In this document: piece by piece, positions 54,890-64,000 of the stretch
Layout: the number at the start of each line of letters is the position of its first letter
Position numbering within the stretch: position 1 is the stretch's first letter
NCBI GenBank assembly: GCA_039654915.1
Contig: CM077600.1
Coordinates: 78,315,992-78,379,991 of the forward strand
DNA: 64,000 bases
From: Aquilaria yunnanensis
Lineage: Eukaryota > Streptophyta > Magnoliopsida > Malvales > Thymelaeaceae
Reading direction: 5' to 3'
The notes under the pieces: generated by a model
What the model saw: only the letters and a program-made list of their open reading frames with translations
Databases searched by the model: none
What the model was told of the DNA's origin: nothing
Program-made: the position numbers and the translations under genes

Positions 54890-55348
54890 CTAATCCCCAC
54901 AAAAAGACTCAGACAGTCTGGCCCAAACTGGCTTGCGAGCCACCTGCCTCTCGACTATGTCCAGCCTTGCCAATATTTTCTCCATGAGGGCGGTGGCGCT
55001 AGGTTCTTCCTCAGGTGGAGGAGATTGACGGTGCCTCTTCGGAGAATGGCTTCGTCGTCGGGGAGAGGGTGACCTCGTCTCAGGCAAAGGGCTCTTTCGG
55101 CGTCGAATTTTGGGTTGGTTGGGCCCCATTTTCCTTGGAAGGCGTGCCCCGAGGGGCATATTTTCTGTTGAAGACTCCTCACGTGGGTCTTCACTCCCCG
55201 AACTGCGGCGAACTGCTTTGGGGCTCTTTTCCTGAGGGCGTACCGGTGAAGGAGACCATTGGCTTTGAGCTTGTTGTGGCCATCTTCTGTCTATCTGTTG
55301 TGTCATTTCAGCCACAACAGAGCGTTGGAAGTCACGGAGGAAGCTCAT
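54890..55348 (-). CDS. Element G gag N-terminal extension (152 codons)
   Basis: ATG at 55348 (MSFLRDFQRSVVAEM) opens the polyprotein 153 bases from the PBS. It is basic and Ser/Pro/Arg-rich (RRRKSPLPETRSPSPRRRSH), as in Tat gag N-termini, and ends VERQVARKPVWARL. The TAG at 54890-54892 is in frame with the gag domain that follows and probably replaces CAG. Confidence 0.82.
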   Translation of the reverse strand: MSFLRDFQRSVVAEMTQQIDRRWPQQAQSQWSPSPVRPQEKSPKAVRRSSGSEDPREESSTENMPLGARLPRKMGPNQPKIRRRKSPLPETRSPSPRRRSHSPKRHRQSPPPEEEPSATALMEKILARLDIVERQVARKPVWARLSESFCGD

Positions 55349-55500
55349 GGTTATGACTAGAGGACGTTCTTCCTCGGGCGTGGAAGTCCCTGGAAGAGTT
55401 TTTGCTCAGCAGCCGGTTGGACTTCAGGCGTGGACGGGGACTTCGGGAGTCCTTTGTCCTTAGAACGTCGAGTCTCAACGACGGCAACCTGAGGGTGGTT

Positions 55501-55517
55501 TCCCACAGATGGCGCCA
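55501..55517 (-). other. Primer binding site of element G
   Basis: The minus strand reads TGGCGCCATCTGTGGGA, two bases from the LTR. The TGGCGCC start is common in Tat/Athila; I cannot assign the tRNA with certainty. Confidence 0.8.
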
Positions 55518-55519
55518 AA

Positions 55520-56376
55520 TGATGTCCAGAGACATCTTCGCTGGAGGACATGGTGGTTTCTGGAGGGACTTCCTGAGGAGGAGACGGCCCGGAGTGGAGG
55601 TTTCCCAGGGAGTGGTACCTGAAGAGCCCAAAAGGAAAGGTTAGGAGGTCCCCGAGATGTTTTTCCGGGGACGAACCTCCGACACCCAAGTCAGTTTTCT
55701 GAGACGTGAAGGAAAGAGAGCACTCAAGGGTTTAGTGGCCTTGCCTGTTCGTATCCTCTCAACTGACTGACCAACCGTTTGCAAGGAGCTGCTCTTTGGT
55801 ATTTATAGAAGTGTCTGGCCCGTTCAGATCGTGACACGTGTTCGGTCAGATCTGCTGTGTACCTTTGGGCATAGGCGACAAGTAGCTGTTTGTAGGCTCC
55901 CTCGAGCCTTGGTCCGAGACAGGTTGTGATAAGGCCTGGGCGGCGTCGGCGTGTCAGAGCGTCGTTTGAGGTGACATGGTGCGTCTGGGGGCGATGTGTC
56001 AGAGGCTCCTTAAATGCTCCTGCCGTACTCCCGATGTCCTTTGGGCGAGGTCGTTCTCTGAGACGAACACCCTTCTTCAGGAGTTATGTTCGCAGTTCAG
56101 GGAGCTGCCTAGCTCAGAGGTTCCGCCTTCGGGAAATCCTCTCTTGCTTGCGGTAGCTGGTTCTTCTATCCCGAAGGCGATCCGTTTAATCCCCCGAGGG
56201 GGCTGTCTGCACCTTTGGAGTTCTCTGGGGTACTAGGCTAAATCCCGAGTTCGAGGCACTAGAATTCGCCTAGTCCGAGGTCAGTACTAGTGCCTCCCTC
56301 GGATGGTGCCAGGTTTCCTGAGCATGCTTTTGGTAGGAGGTACGTTCAAGGAGAGGCGATAGTCCTTCAGCTATCA
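55520..56376 (-). repeat. LTR-G, 5' LTR (857 bp)
   Basis: TGATGTCCAGAGACATC...TCAGCTATCA. It pairs with 45752-46608 without indels, with about 27 substitutions by eye. Confidence 0.95.
55799..55808 (-). promoter_or_regulatory. Probable TATA box of LTR-G
   Basis: The sense strand reads CTATAAATAC. A CACGTG G-box palindrome (ACACGTGTTCGG context) lies near 55836 on the upstream side, conserved in both LTRs. Confidence 0.6.
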
Positions 56377-56381
56377 GAAAA
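56377..56381. repeat. TSD (GAAAA), right copy for element G
   Basis: Identical to 45747-45751. Confidence 0.92.
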
Positions 56382-57035
56382 GTTGTTCAAGACTTAGGAG
56401 TTTTCTTTAGTTTTGTAAAGCTTTATGGTTACTTCTACGATAAGAAAAAAAACTAGTTTACTAAGGATCACAACTAAGTATCTTTAGCTTGGGTGAGAGG
56501 TTTAGAACCCTTGGTGACCTAGTTGTGCCATTAGCCACGAGGTTGGAAGGTGAAACCTTAGTGCACCTAGTCTACAAGGTCTTTATGGCCTAGTTTACAA
56601 TAGTCCCATGATAATGCCCCTGTACAACATAAACGGGAAAGGTTCAATTGGTGATTTATCACTAGTTAGAAAGGCAAGCTAAGCTTGTTAGAGGACAAGG
56701 CAATGCCTTGTAGTTCAAGGACCAAGATGAGGAGAGGTCTCAAGGGACCTAGATATATGCATATATTAGACCCTCAAGTTGTATGAGCTCACAGCAGGTT
56801 ACATATGTTCTCATGTGTGGAGTCCTTAGTAATTCCCTTGTAGGTACAACAAAGACCCTTACTGAGAATTTCTAAATTCTAACTCCCTAGTTATGTTGTG
56901 CAGATTTTGAAGCTGTTGGGCCGAGTAACAACTAAGGGTTATCGCAGTAGTTTACTTTTTTTATAGGTATTTCGCTTGATAGCCTTTATGATTCTAGTTT
57001 ACTTGAGGTAACTTGTTGGTCAAGTAACAGTACTA
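56382..57035 (+). repeat. LTR-A copy, right part
   Basis: Continues the plus-strand LTR-A after element G: AGACTTAGGAGTTTTCTTTAG... to AACTTGTTGGTCAAGTAACAGTACTAA, aligning with the reverse complement of about 9640-10290. Similarity stops near 57035, so the last about 500 bp of this LTR is missing or replaced. Confidence 0.78.
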
Positions 57036-57274
57036 ATTGATAGCCAAAGGGCTATTACCCTTACAGAACTCCCAAGTGGCCTGTTGAGCACTACCATAGG
57101 TGGGTATGTGTGACCAACTTCAAAGAAGGGGTGCATTCACTATCCTTGGAGGAACATTGTTAGGACCATTCCTCAATGCTTGGCCTAGGCCAGGAAACTA
57201 AAAGGAGTACAGAGGAAATGCCATAAACATGAAGGACTTGTTTGAGCATGTGAAGAAAAAGTGTATGTGTTAAT
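57036..57274. other. Unassigned sequence
   Basis: 239 bp between LTR-A and solo LTR-B4. I see no coding frame and no match to the other families here. Confidence 0.5.
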
Positions 57275-58690
57275 TGTTAGTGTTGTGCCCAAAAAGCCAG
57301 TCATGAGATGATTGTATTTTTGCACATTGAGTCATGATATTTTATTGAGGCATTAATCCAGCAATTATGTTTGTTGTTTTGTTTCTGCGTAACGTAATAA
57401 ACATAATTGTAACCCTAGAATAATGATATTCTTAAATGTCCCTAGTCCAGTATTATTGTGGAGCGGGTTGCAATAATACATAATGACTAGCATATGTGGA
57501 GACTAATATGGGATATGTAGTCTACATATGGGTACAAGTTGGAGAACTTGTGTACTGGACCGACCCACCATGAGAACACTTCGTGGATCGTTATATGAGT
57601 GTCATAAGTGATTCTCATAGTGATCATGGTATATGTAGTCCTTCGACCTAAGATCATCAAGGTTCCCTACATGTGAGTCACATACTTTGATACTTTCCTT
57701 TGTTGCTCGTAACTGAGTGAACTTGAAGGAGGTCATTGGGTATGTCACATATCATGCGGAGGGATTTGTATGATCAAGATGGGATTTGTCCCTCCTATGT
57801 AACGGGAGTGATATCTTTGGGCCCCTTGATAGAGTGAGACTTTGAAAATGCATGGCCATGCTCCGATGAGTTGATATATGATATCAATGTCATCAGTTTA
57901 AGTTAGTCTACTCGGTAATCAAGAAACCAAAGATTGGGCTATACGAGAGTGACACATTCCATGTCTCGTGCTTAGTCTTGATATCTTGGACAAAGGGACA
58001 ATGGCATATATCGGTGATGATCATAAAGGTTTAGTCGATTCACCGACAATCTTGTCACTTGGGTAGCAATGATGTGTTGCTAGACACCGCTCATTGCTTA
58101 TGATCATAAATGTGATTTATGATCATTGCCAACATGGCAAGAGCCTATTGGGTCGCACACATAGAGCTATTTGGATCATTAGAGTGCATGGGCTAATTAT
58201 TTGGGTTATGGTTTCACTTTAATTTCATATTAATAATGGGCCAAGGAGTTGAGCCATTATTAAGCCCGAAATTAAATCCTAATTGGATTAGGGCTTTGAA
58301 ACCCATTAGGCCTGGAAGTTGAGTCTCACTATAAATACAACTTTTAAGTGAGAAATTCGTAGGTCTCCTTGCCCTAGCCTCCCAAAAGGACAGCCACACT
58401 CTTCTCTTGCAATTCCTTGGAGGACGCAAGCTAGCACTGCGAGCGCAAGAGAAACGCATCTGCCGGGACGTGGTGGAAGCGTGGTGATCCCGAGAGGCTC
58501 GTGTGGATACCATAGAGAGCCTGAACACGTCAACTGTTCAGGTTTTGTGATTCGACTCTACAGTTGAGTGAGAGATCTCAACCGAAAATTAGGTATGAAA
58601 TTTTCGAACACCCGGTTTACCCCGTTTCACTTAGATCCTGGAGGGTTTCGGTTAAATTCCGCTGCGCTGTTTGGCTCCCGAAACCCAACA
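57275..58690 (+). mobile_element. Solo copia LTR-B4 (1,416 bp)
   Basis: TGTTAGTGTTGTGCCC...GAAACCCAACA in sense orientation, flanked by TTAAT (57270-57274) and GTAAT (58691-58695), a TSD with one mismatch. It is very similar to LTR-B1. It has the TATAAATA box at 58330-58337 and the 12-bp inverted repeat at 58100-58126. Confidence 0.92.
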
Positions 58691-59729
58691 GTAATTTGAG
58701 AACTTTTGGGTTCTAAATGCACAAAGAAAAATGGCCATGAAGCTTATGGTGAGAAAATAAATGTGAGGGACTTAAATGAAATCATGAGAAGTGATGAGGG
58801 TGCTAAACCGAGAAGTTTCGGGGTCTAATTGCACATAAAATTTTGTTATATGGTTAATAGCCGAACACAAAACTTAGGGACTTATTTGCACTCTTAATTG
58901 GGTGTTTAAGATGAGCCTATGATATATTGATGGACTAATCCGGCCATGCAAATTAGTATGGGATTAAGTGGAGCATTAGTCCAAAATTAAGGCCATGTGG
59001 CCACATCCAGTTAAGCATGCTTCCACTCATGGTTAACACCATGATTTTGTGTCAAAGAGCAAAGCTAAGTCTTGACCGAGTTCTTACAAGTGTTCTTCTC
59101 GGTTCTTAGTGAGTTGCTGCCGAAATAAAGCCAAATTATTGATGAAATAAAGCTACAAGGAGGATTCAAGCTTGGAAATTCTTGTTGTTGGTGCTAGGCG
59201 ACCTCACACACCCATATACAAGCTCGGTCTTGAAGGATTCAAGCACAACCAAGAACATTCAAGCTTGAATTGAGGTAGGATTCATGATTCTACTTGAATT
59301 CTTGGTAATTATTCCATGATCAAGTAGTTAGAGCAACTAAGTGATGGTTATATAATGCTAAATGATCTTAGTTTGCTTGATGGGCATATTGAGGAGTTTC
59401 GGTTTCATGTTTCTTGAACTAGCTAGTTGAGGTAATGGCATGTGTTAGAATTCTTAGTAAGTGAGGCTAGCTTGCTAATGAATTCGGAGCTCTAGTGGAT
59501 TGGTGAAGGAGTTTATGAAGGATTATGTTCAAAGATGCATATGAACACATGCTAGGGCTTCGGCCGAATGGAAAGGGTGATGTGTGTGTATGTAAATTGT
59601 GTGCTTGATTGATAGTTTGTGTGTGCTAACCAAGTATAGTTAGTGATTATGTTATAAATGTCTTGGTTAACATGGAAAGTATGTTGTATATCTTGTATCT
59701 CGGTGTTTTATTGTTTGTTTTGCAGGATT
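58691..59729. other. Unassigned AT-rich sequence, possibly another LTR fragment
   Basis: About 1 kb without a convincing ORF. The block near 59575-59640 (GTGTGTGTATGTAAATTGTGTGC, GTTTGTGTGTGCTAACC) resembles the GT-rich part of LTR-D, and GCAGGATT precedes LTR-F. No ends or TSD were found. Confidence 0.5.
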
Positions 59730-60842
59730 TGTTACCACCACACAAAAATGGGAGAATTATATGTGTCATAATGGCTAAAAACCGTTATATTGTGTAATTC
59801 TCACCGTAGTGATTGAAGTGTGGGGGGTAAAAGGCATGATCAACATCTCCTTAAAAGTGTTCCAAGTTGGTAACTTGGCCCCCAAGAAAAGCCTAAAGGA
59901 TTGCTTGTTCGTTAAGCAACCTATGGACTTTTTGTAAGGTTTTGGAAATTCGGGTACTCAATTGCAAAACTATCAAGAAAGAGACTTGGAGGGTTATGGG
60001 AAGGATATAAATGGTATGAAAGTGCTATTGGAGGACCAAATTACTCATGGAAGACAAGTTTGGACAAAGGAAACACTAAAGGCAATGAGGACCTAAATGT
60101 CCTAGTGTAAACCTTAAGGTGTTCAAACTTTTGACTTAAGTCTAAGGGTGGAATTGTGGGGTTATCCCACCATGGAGGAGGCAGCCAAGAGTTGATAATT
60201 AGTCAAAATGTTGGGCACATGTGTACCAATGAGTTTAAGACAAAGAAACCATAATTAGTGAGAAAGAAAATGATATAAAGCAAGGTTAAGTTGTTAAGTG
60301 TGTTTTGTGCCCTTAAGCTCATTTAAGGCCATTTAAGTGGCCAAATCACTTATCCCACTCAAGGGATGGCTGGCCAAAGCATGGCAAGAAAGTCAAATGT
60401 GGGCCAAGAAATTAAGACTAAGAAACCATGGTCTTGTAGCAAGGAAGATGACATAAAGCTTAATTAAGGCTATTAAGTATGTTTTGTGCACTAAAGTCTT
60501 TATAAGTGGTTATCTTTGTCTTTATCTCCCATATTTGGTCTTTTCCAGCAGAAAAAATGCAGCATCTCCACCCCCACACTTCTTCCGTAGCCACCATACC
60601 TCCAAGATTAAAATTGAAGGCAAAAGAAAGCAAGAAAAGGCAATTGGAAGCTATGTGGTGGTGCTAAGACTTGGGTGCACCTAGGATCAAGCTCCAATTT
60701 CAGCATACACTCAAGGTAAGGGTTATCTTGCTCTCATGGACTACTTTCTGCAATTTCCAAACATCCATGGAGCTGGAGCTAGAGCTAAGCTTGGAAGAAA
60801 GCCATGAGCTTGATGAACCAAGCTTAGTGAGGGGAGTGCACT
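59730..60842 (+). repeat. LTR-F fragment in plus orientation (left arm of inverted repeat)
   Basis: TGTTACCACCACACAAAAATG... is the start of LTR-F in sense orientation and pairs with the reverse complement of 61485-62592 at high identity (roughly 95% in the stretches compared by eye). It ends at about 60842 in GTGAGGGGAGTGCAC, where the sequence passes into the oppositely oriented LTR-F. Confidence 0.85.
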
Positions 60843-62592
60843 GCACAATGGTCTTAACTCAGCTAAATATGGAACCTAAGTTACAGGAGTGCCTAAAATG
60901 CAATGGACTACAGAAACAGGATGCTGGACAGCTACTGCACAACACAGTAAGTACTACCATTAAAAATATCAAATGTGCTCCTAAAATCACCAAACTTTCC
61001 AGATCAGAACTAAACATATGGAAGTTCATGTACCTGAAATTTCAGATTAAAAATCAAACCACAAAGGTTAGTTGATGGTGATCTTTCTGCTGGACCTGAA
61101 ATGACAGAATTGAGGGGAGTAAGTTTCATTGAGAAACTCAGTAAGGGTAACACTTGGTTTCTTAAGGTAATGTGATCCTCATTAAAACCTGCATCCAAAG
61201 ACACTAAAACACAAAAACCACAATGCATATATGCAATATATAGCAACCAAATGCAGCAGCCATTCACAACAAACAAACACATGAAATGCAGCAACAACAA
61301 TAACCATAGGTTAGTCCATAAAACACATAATAAACATAACCAAATCACTATGGTAGCCCTCCTCAAGCTAATGCTTGGTCTTAGAAGGATTTTAACAGTA
61401 GTTAGTACTAACTCTGGGCTCTAGAAACCCTCATTCACTGCCATCTTTGTGCACTTCACACTAGGTCACAAAACCTTCAATAAGTGCACTCCCCTCACTA
61501 AGCTTGGTTCATCAAGCTCATGGCTCTCTTTCAAGCTTAGCTTTAGCTCCATGGATGTTTGGAAATTGAATAAAATAGTCCATGAGAGCAAGAGAACCCT
61601 TACCTTGAGTGTACGCTAAAATTGGAGCTTGATCCTAGGTGCACCCAAGTCTTAGCACCACATAGCTTCCAATTGCCCTTTCTTGCTTTCTTTTGCCTTC
61701 AATTTTAATCTTGGAGGTATGCTGGCCATGGAAGAAGTGTGGGGGTGGAGATGCTATGTTTTTTCTACTAGAGAGACCAAATGTGGGAGATAAAGACAAA
61801 GATAACCACTTATAAAGACTTTAGTGCACAAAACATACTTAATAGCCTTAATTAAGCTTTATGTCATTTTCCTTGCTACAAGACCATGGTTTCTTAGTCT
61901 TAATTTCTTGGCCCACATTTGACTTTCTTGCCATGCTTTGGCCAGCCATCCCTTGAGTGGGATAAGTGATTTGGCCACTTAAGTGGCCTTAAATGAGCTT
62001 AAGGGCACAAAACACACTTAACAAGCTTAACCTTGCTTTATGTCATTTTCTTTCTCACTAATTATGGTTTCTTTGTCTTAAACTAATTGGTACACGTGTC
62101 CCCAACATTTTTGACTAATTATCAACTCTTTAGCTGCCTCCCCCATGGTGGGATAACCCCACAATTCCACCCTTAGACTTAAGTCAAAAGTTTGAACACC
62201 TTAAGGTTTGCACTATGACATTTAGGTCCTCATTGCCTTTAATGTTTCCTTTGTCCAAACTTGTCTTCCATGAGTAATTTGGTCCCCCAATAACACTTTC
62301 ATACCATTTATATCCTTCCCATAACTCTCCAAGTCTCTTTCTTGATAGTTTTGCAATTGAGTACCCAAATTTCCAAAACCTTACAAAAAAGTCCATAGGT
62401 TGCTTGGCAAACAAGCAATCCCTTTAGGCTTTTCTTGGGGGCCAAGCTACCAACTTGGAACACTTTTAAGGAAATGTTGATCATGCCTTTTACCCCCCAC
62501 ACTTCAATCACTATGGTAAGAATTACACAATATAACGGTTTTTAGCCATTATGACATACTTGTAATTCTCGCATTTTTGTGTGGTTGTAACA
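60843..62592 (-). repeat. LTR-F, 3' LTR of element F, truncated at its far end
   Basis: Aligns with solo LTR-F (about 1800-3359) and ends GTTGTAACA at 62592, directly before the element F polypurine tract. The remaining about 900 bp of the LTR (equivalent to 889-1795) is absent; the inverted copy 59730-60842 takes its place. Confidence 0.87.
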
Positions 62593-62606
62593 ATCCTCCC
62601 CCCCTT
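62593..62606 (-). other. Polypurine tract of element F
   Basis: The minus strand reads AAGGGGGGGAGGAT immediately before the 3' LTR start. Confidence 0.85.
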
Positions 62607-63010
62607 AAAAATTTTGGTCCTCCAAAATGGCCTTTAGCTTCTAGTATTCTTCAGGATACCTTTCCATAAGATCTTTTTTAGTTTCCTAGGTTGCTTATCT
62701 TTCAGAGTGGTGTGACCACTGAACTTTAACCATGGGAATATGTTTGTTTCTTAATCTTCTGGTATCCTTGGCTAAGATAGCTATAGGTTTCTCTTCATAT
62801 GTCAAGGTTCCAACTGTATGTCTTCCACTACAATAGCATGCTTTGTGTCTAATAGACACTTCTTAAGCATACTAGCGTGAAAAATTTTATGAACACTTGA
62901 CATGCTTGGCAATAGAGCTAACCTGTATGCTACCTTGCCAACTTTGTCCAAGATCTGATAAGGAGCTATGTATCTTGTAGCTAACTTGGTCTTTTAGGCA
63001 CATAGATTCG
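62607..63010 (-). pseudogene. Element F integrase C-terminus with chromodomain-like tail
   Basis: Encodes [27 protein letters not shown] (GPY/F module; quoted in two parts elsewhere), [13 protein letters not shown] and a degraded SGHTTL..KQPRKL tail. It is out of frame with the RT segment it follows. The sequence just upstream, [10 protein letters not shown] (about 63000-63030), belongs to the very start of an integrase region, so the zinc-binding domain and DDE core have been deleted between them. Confidence 0.75.
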
Positions 63011-63771
63011 GTCCTTGAAGTACAGTAATTCTTGCTTGTAGGCATAGGATTAATACAAGGAACCTTTTCCTCTCCTGATATCTTTTCACATTTCTCAGTC
63101 CACTCAAACCTTTGACCCTTCTTGGTCAGATGAGGTAAAACTGACGCAATCAAGGAGAAGCCTGATACAAATCTCCTGTAGTATCTACCTAATCTTAGAA
63201 AAATTCTGATTTCCTTCACAGTTTTTGGTCCTTCCCACTCTTGCACTGTCTTGACCTTTTCAGGGTCTACCTTAAGGCCTTGTGCATCTATGATATGTCC
63301 TAGGAAAGGCACTTCCCTTATCCAGTATTCAAACTTGGATAACTTAGCATAAAGTTGATGCTGCAACAGAGTCTTTAAGATAGTCTTCAAATGATGTTCA
63401 TGTTCATTTTCACCCTTGGAATACACTAGGATGTCATCAATGAACACAACCACAAACTTGTCCAGATGTGGTCTAAACACCCTATTCATTAGGTCCATGA
63501 AAGCAGCTAGGGCATTAGTCAAACTGAAAGGCATGACTGTGTACTCATAATGCCCATATCTGGTCCTGAATGCAGTCTTAGGAATATCTTCTTCCTTTAC
63601 TCTCAATTGGAAGTATCCAGATCTCAAATCTATCTTGGAGAAGATCTTAGCTCCCTTGAGTTGATCAAACAGATCCTCAATCCTAGGGAGTAGACACTTG
63701 TTCTTGATAGTCACCGCATTAAGCTTTCTGTAGTCAATGCATAGTCTCAACGATCCATCCTTCTTCTTCAC
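63011..63771 (-). CDS. Element F reverse transcriptase, fused to integrase remnant
   Basis: The open segment starts at 63771 and nominally ends at 62887 (294 codons). RT motifs are [58 protein letters not shown] (usual GLTNAPAAF) and the intact [12 protein letters not shown], then FLGHIID, the connection [13 protein letters not shown] and [14 protein letters not shown]. After CEK (about 63090) the sequence departs from RNase H and goes into unrelated residues caused by the deletion. No RNase H motif is present. Confidence 0.85.
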
Positions 63772-64000
63772 AAAGAGAACAAGAGCTCCCCATGGTGAAA
63801 CACTTGGCCTTACGAACTCTTTTGAAGAAGTTCATCAAGTTGTTTCTTAAGCTCATTCATCTCTGTGATTGGCATTCTGTATGGAGGTATGGAAATTGGA
63901 CTAGCTCCTGGTTGCAACTTGATCTCAAACTCAATTTCCCTTAGTTGAGGAATACCTGGCAGGTTTTTAGGAAAGACTTGTTGAAAGTCTCTCACTACAG
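63772..64000 (-). pseudogene. Element F protease-RT linker
   Basis: Minus-strand FPKNLPGIPQLREIEFEIKL and [24 protein letters not shown], the lead-in to RT of Tekay-like elements. A frameshift near 63812 separates it from the RT segment. The upstream protease is outside the window. Confidence 0.82.

Larger units (their letters stand above)
45752..56376 (-). mobile_element. Element G: Tat-lineage Ty3/gypsy element with antisense gene
   Basis: Complete 10,625-bp element on the minus strand with two 857-bp LTRs that differ at about 27 positions by eye (about 3%), and GAAAA TSDs. On the minus strand: LTR, PBS (TGGCGCCATCTGTGGGA), gag, protease, RT, RNase H, integrase. Between integrase and the 3' LTR lies a gene on the plus strand. 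This layout, with an antisense ORF before the 3' LTR, is known from Tat-lineage elements. It is visibly GC-richer than its surroundings. Gag-pol keeps one frame over about 1,600 codons but has several stops. Confidence 0.93.
60843..64000 (-). mobile_element. Element F: Tekay-like chromovirus, internally deleted, continuing past the window
   Basis: Minus-strand element with 3' LTR, polypurine tract, chromodomain-like tail, a minimal integrase remnant and RT. RNase H and the integrase core are missing between about 62990 and 63110. The RT retains FIDD. The 5' part lies beyond 64000. Confidence 0.87.

Noticed and set aside
60671..61075. A 134-codon plus-strand frame in the LTR-F inverted repeat
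   Set aside because: It crosses the junction of the two arms and has no recognisable domain.
1..64000. tRNA genes, rRNA genes, CRISPR arrays, bacterial operon signals
   Set aside because: None was seen. TGGTATCAGAGC matches are retrotransposon primer binding sites next to LTRs, not parts of tRNA genes.

Overview
The window is plant nuclear DNA, probably from a eudicot, and it consists almost entirely of nested LTR retrotransposons. The evidence is Ty3/gypsy and Ty1/copia pol domains, tRNA-primed binding sites, target-site duplications (TSDs), solo LTRs and plant-type GT-AG introns. I see no rRNA, tRNA or CRISPR array and no free-standing host gene. The only host-derived coding sequence sits as cargo inside a retrotransposon.

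Layout. (1) 1-11629: element A, a Tekay/Del-like chromovirus on the minus strand with about 2.5-kb LTRs. Its integrase is split by two solo LTRs, each with a perfect 5-bp TSD: LTR-F at 889-3359 (CCTTT) and copia LTR-B1 at 3997-5414 (CATAT). (2) 11630-14251: two gypsy fragments in opposite orientations, a plus-strand gag/PR/RT piece and a minus-strand gag piece. (3) 14252-22757: a Tnt1/Tork-like copia element B on the minus strand, whose left LTR is a recombinant of two LTR copies. (4) 22758-43733: element D, a plus-strand Tekay-like chromovirus. Its integrase is split by element E (28843-40331, TSD TGTAC), an Athila-like element, which itself contains copia solo LTR-B3 (31502-32917). (5) 43739-57035: an LTR-D-like fragment and an LTR-A copy, the latter split by element G (45752-56376, TSD GAAAA), a GC-richer Tat-lineage gypsy element on the minus strand. 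(6) 57275-58690: copia solo LTR-B4. (7) 59730-62592: two LTR-F pieces fused head to head as a long inverted repeat. (8) 62593-64000: internally deleted chromovirus F on the minus strand, running off the window.

Most notable content. Element E has lost its reverse transcriptase and RNase H and carries two intronless host-derived segments where the integrase core should be. One is an unrecognised Cys-rich protein, fused in frame to the integrase zinc-binding domain in a 363-aa ORF. The other is an almost full-length LONELY GUY (LOG, cytokinin-activating phosphoribohydrolase) pseudogene. Element G carries, on the strand opposite its gag-pol, what looks like a complete host-style gene: TATA box, four exons joined by three GT-AG introns into one 722-codon frame, and an AATAAA signal. 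The gag-pol of G is one continuous frame of about 1,600 codons broken only by stops that C-to-T transitions can explain.

Relative ages follow from nesting. D predates E, and E predates LTR-B3. A predates its two solo LTRs. The plus-strand LTR-A copy predates G. By-eye LTR divergence is about 3% for G and about 5% for the visible part of A, and looks higher for E. All LTR boundaries were read from TG...CA ends, binding sites, polypurine tracts and TSDs. Lineage names rest on recognised motifs, not on searches.
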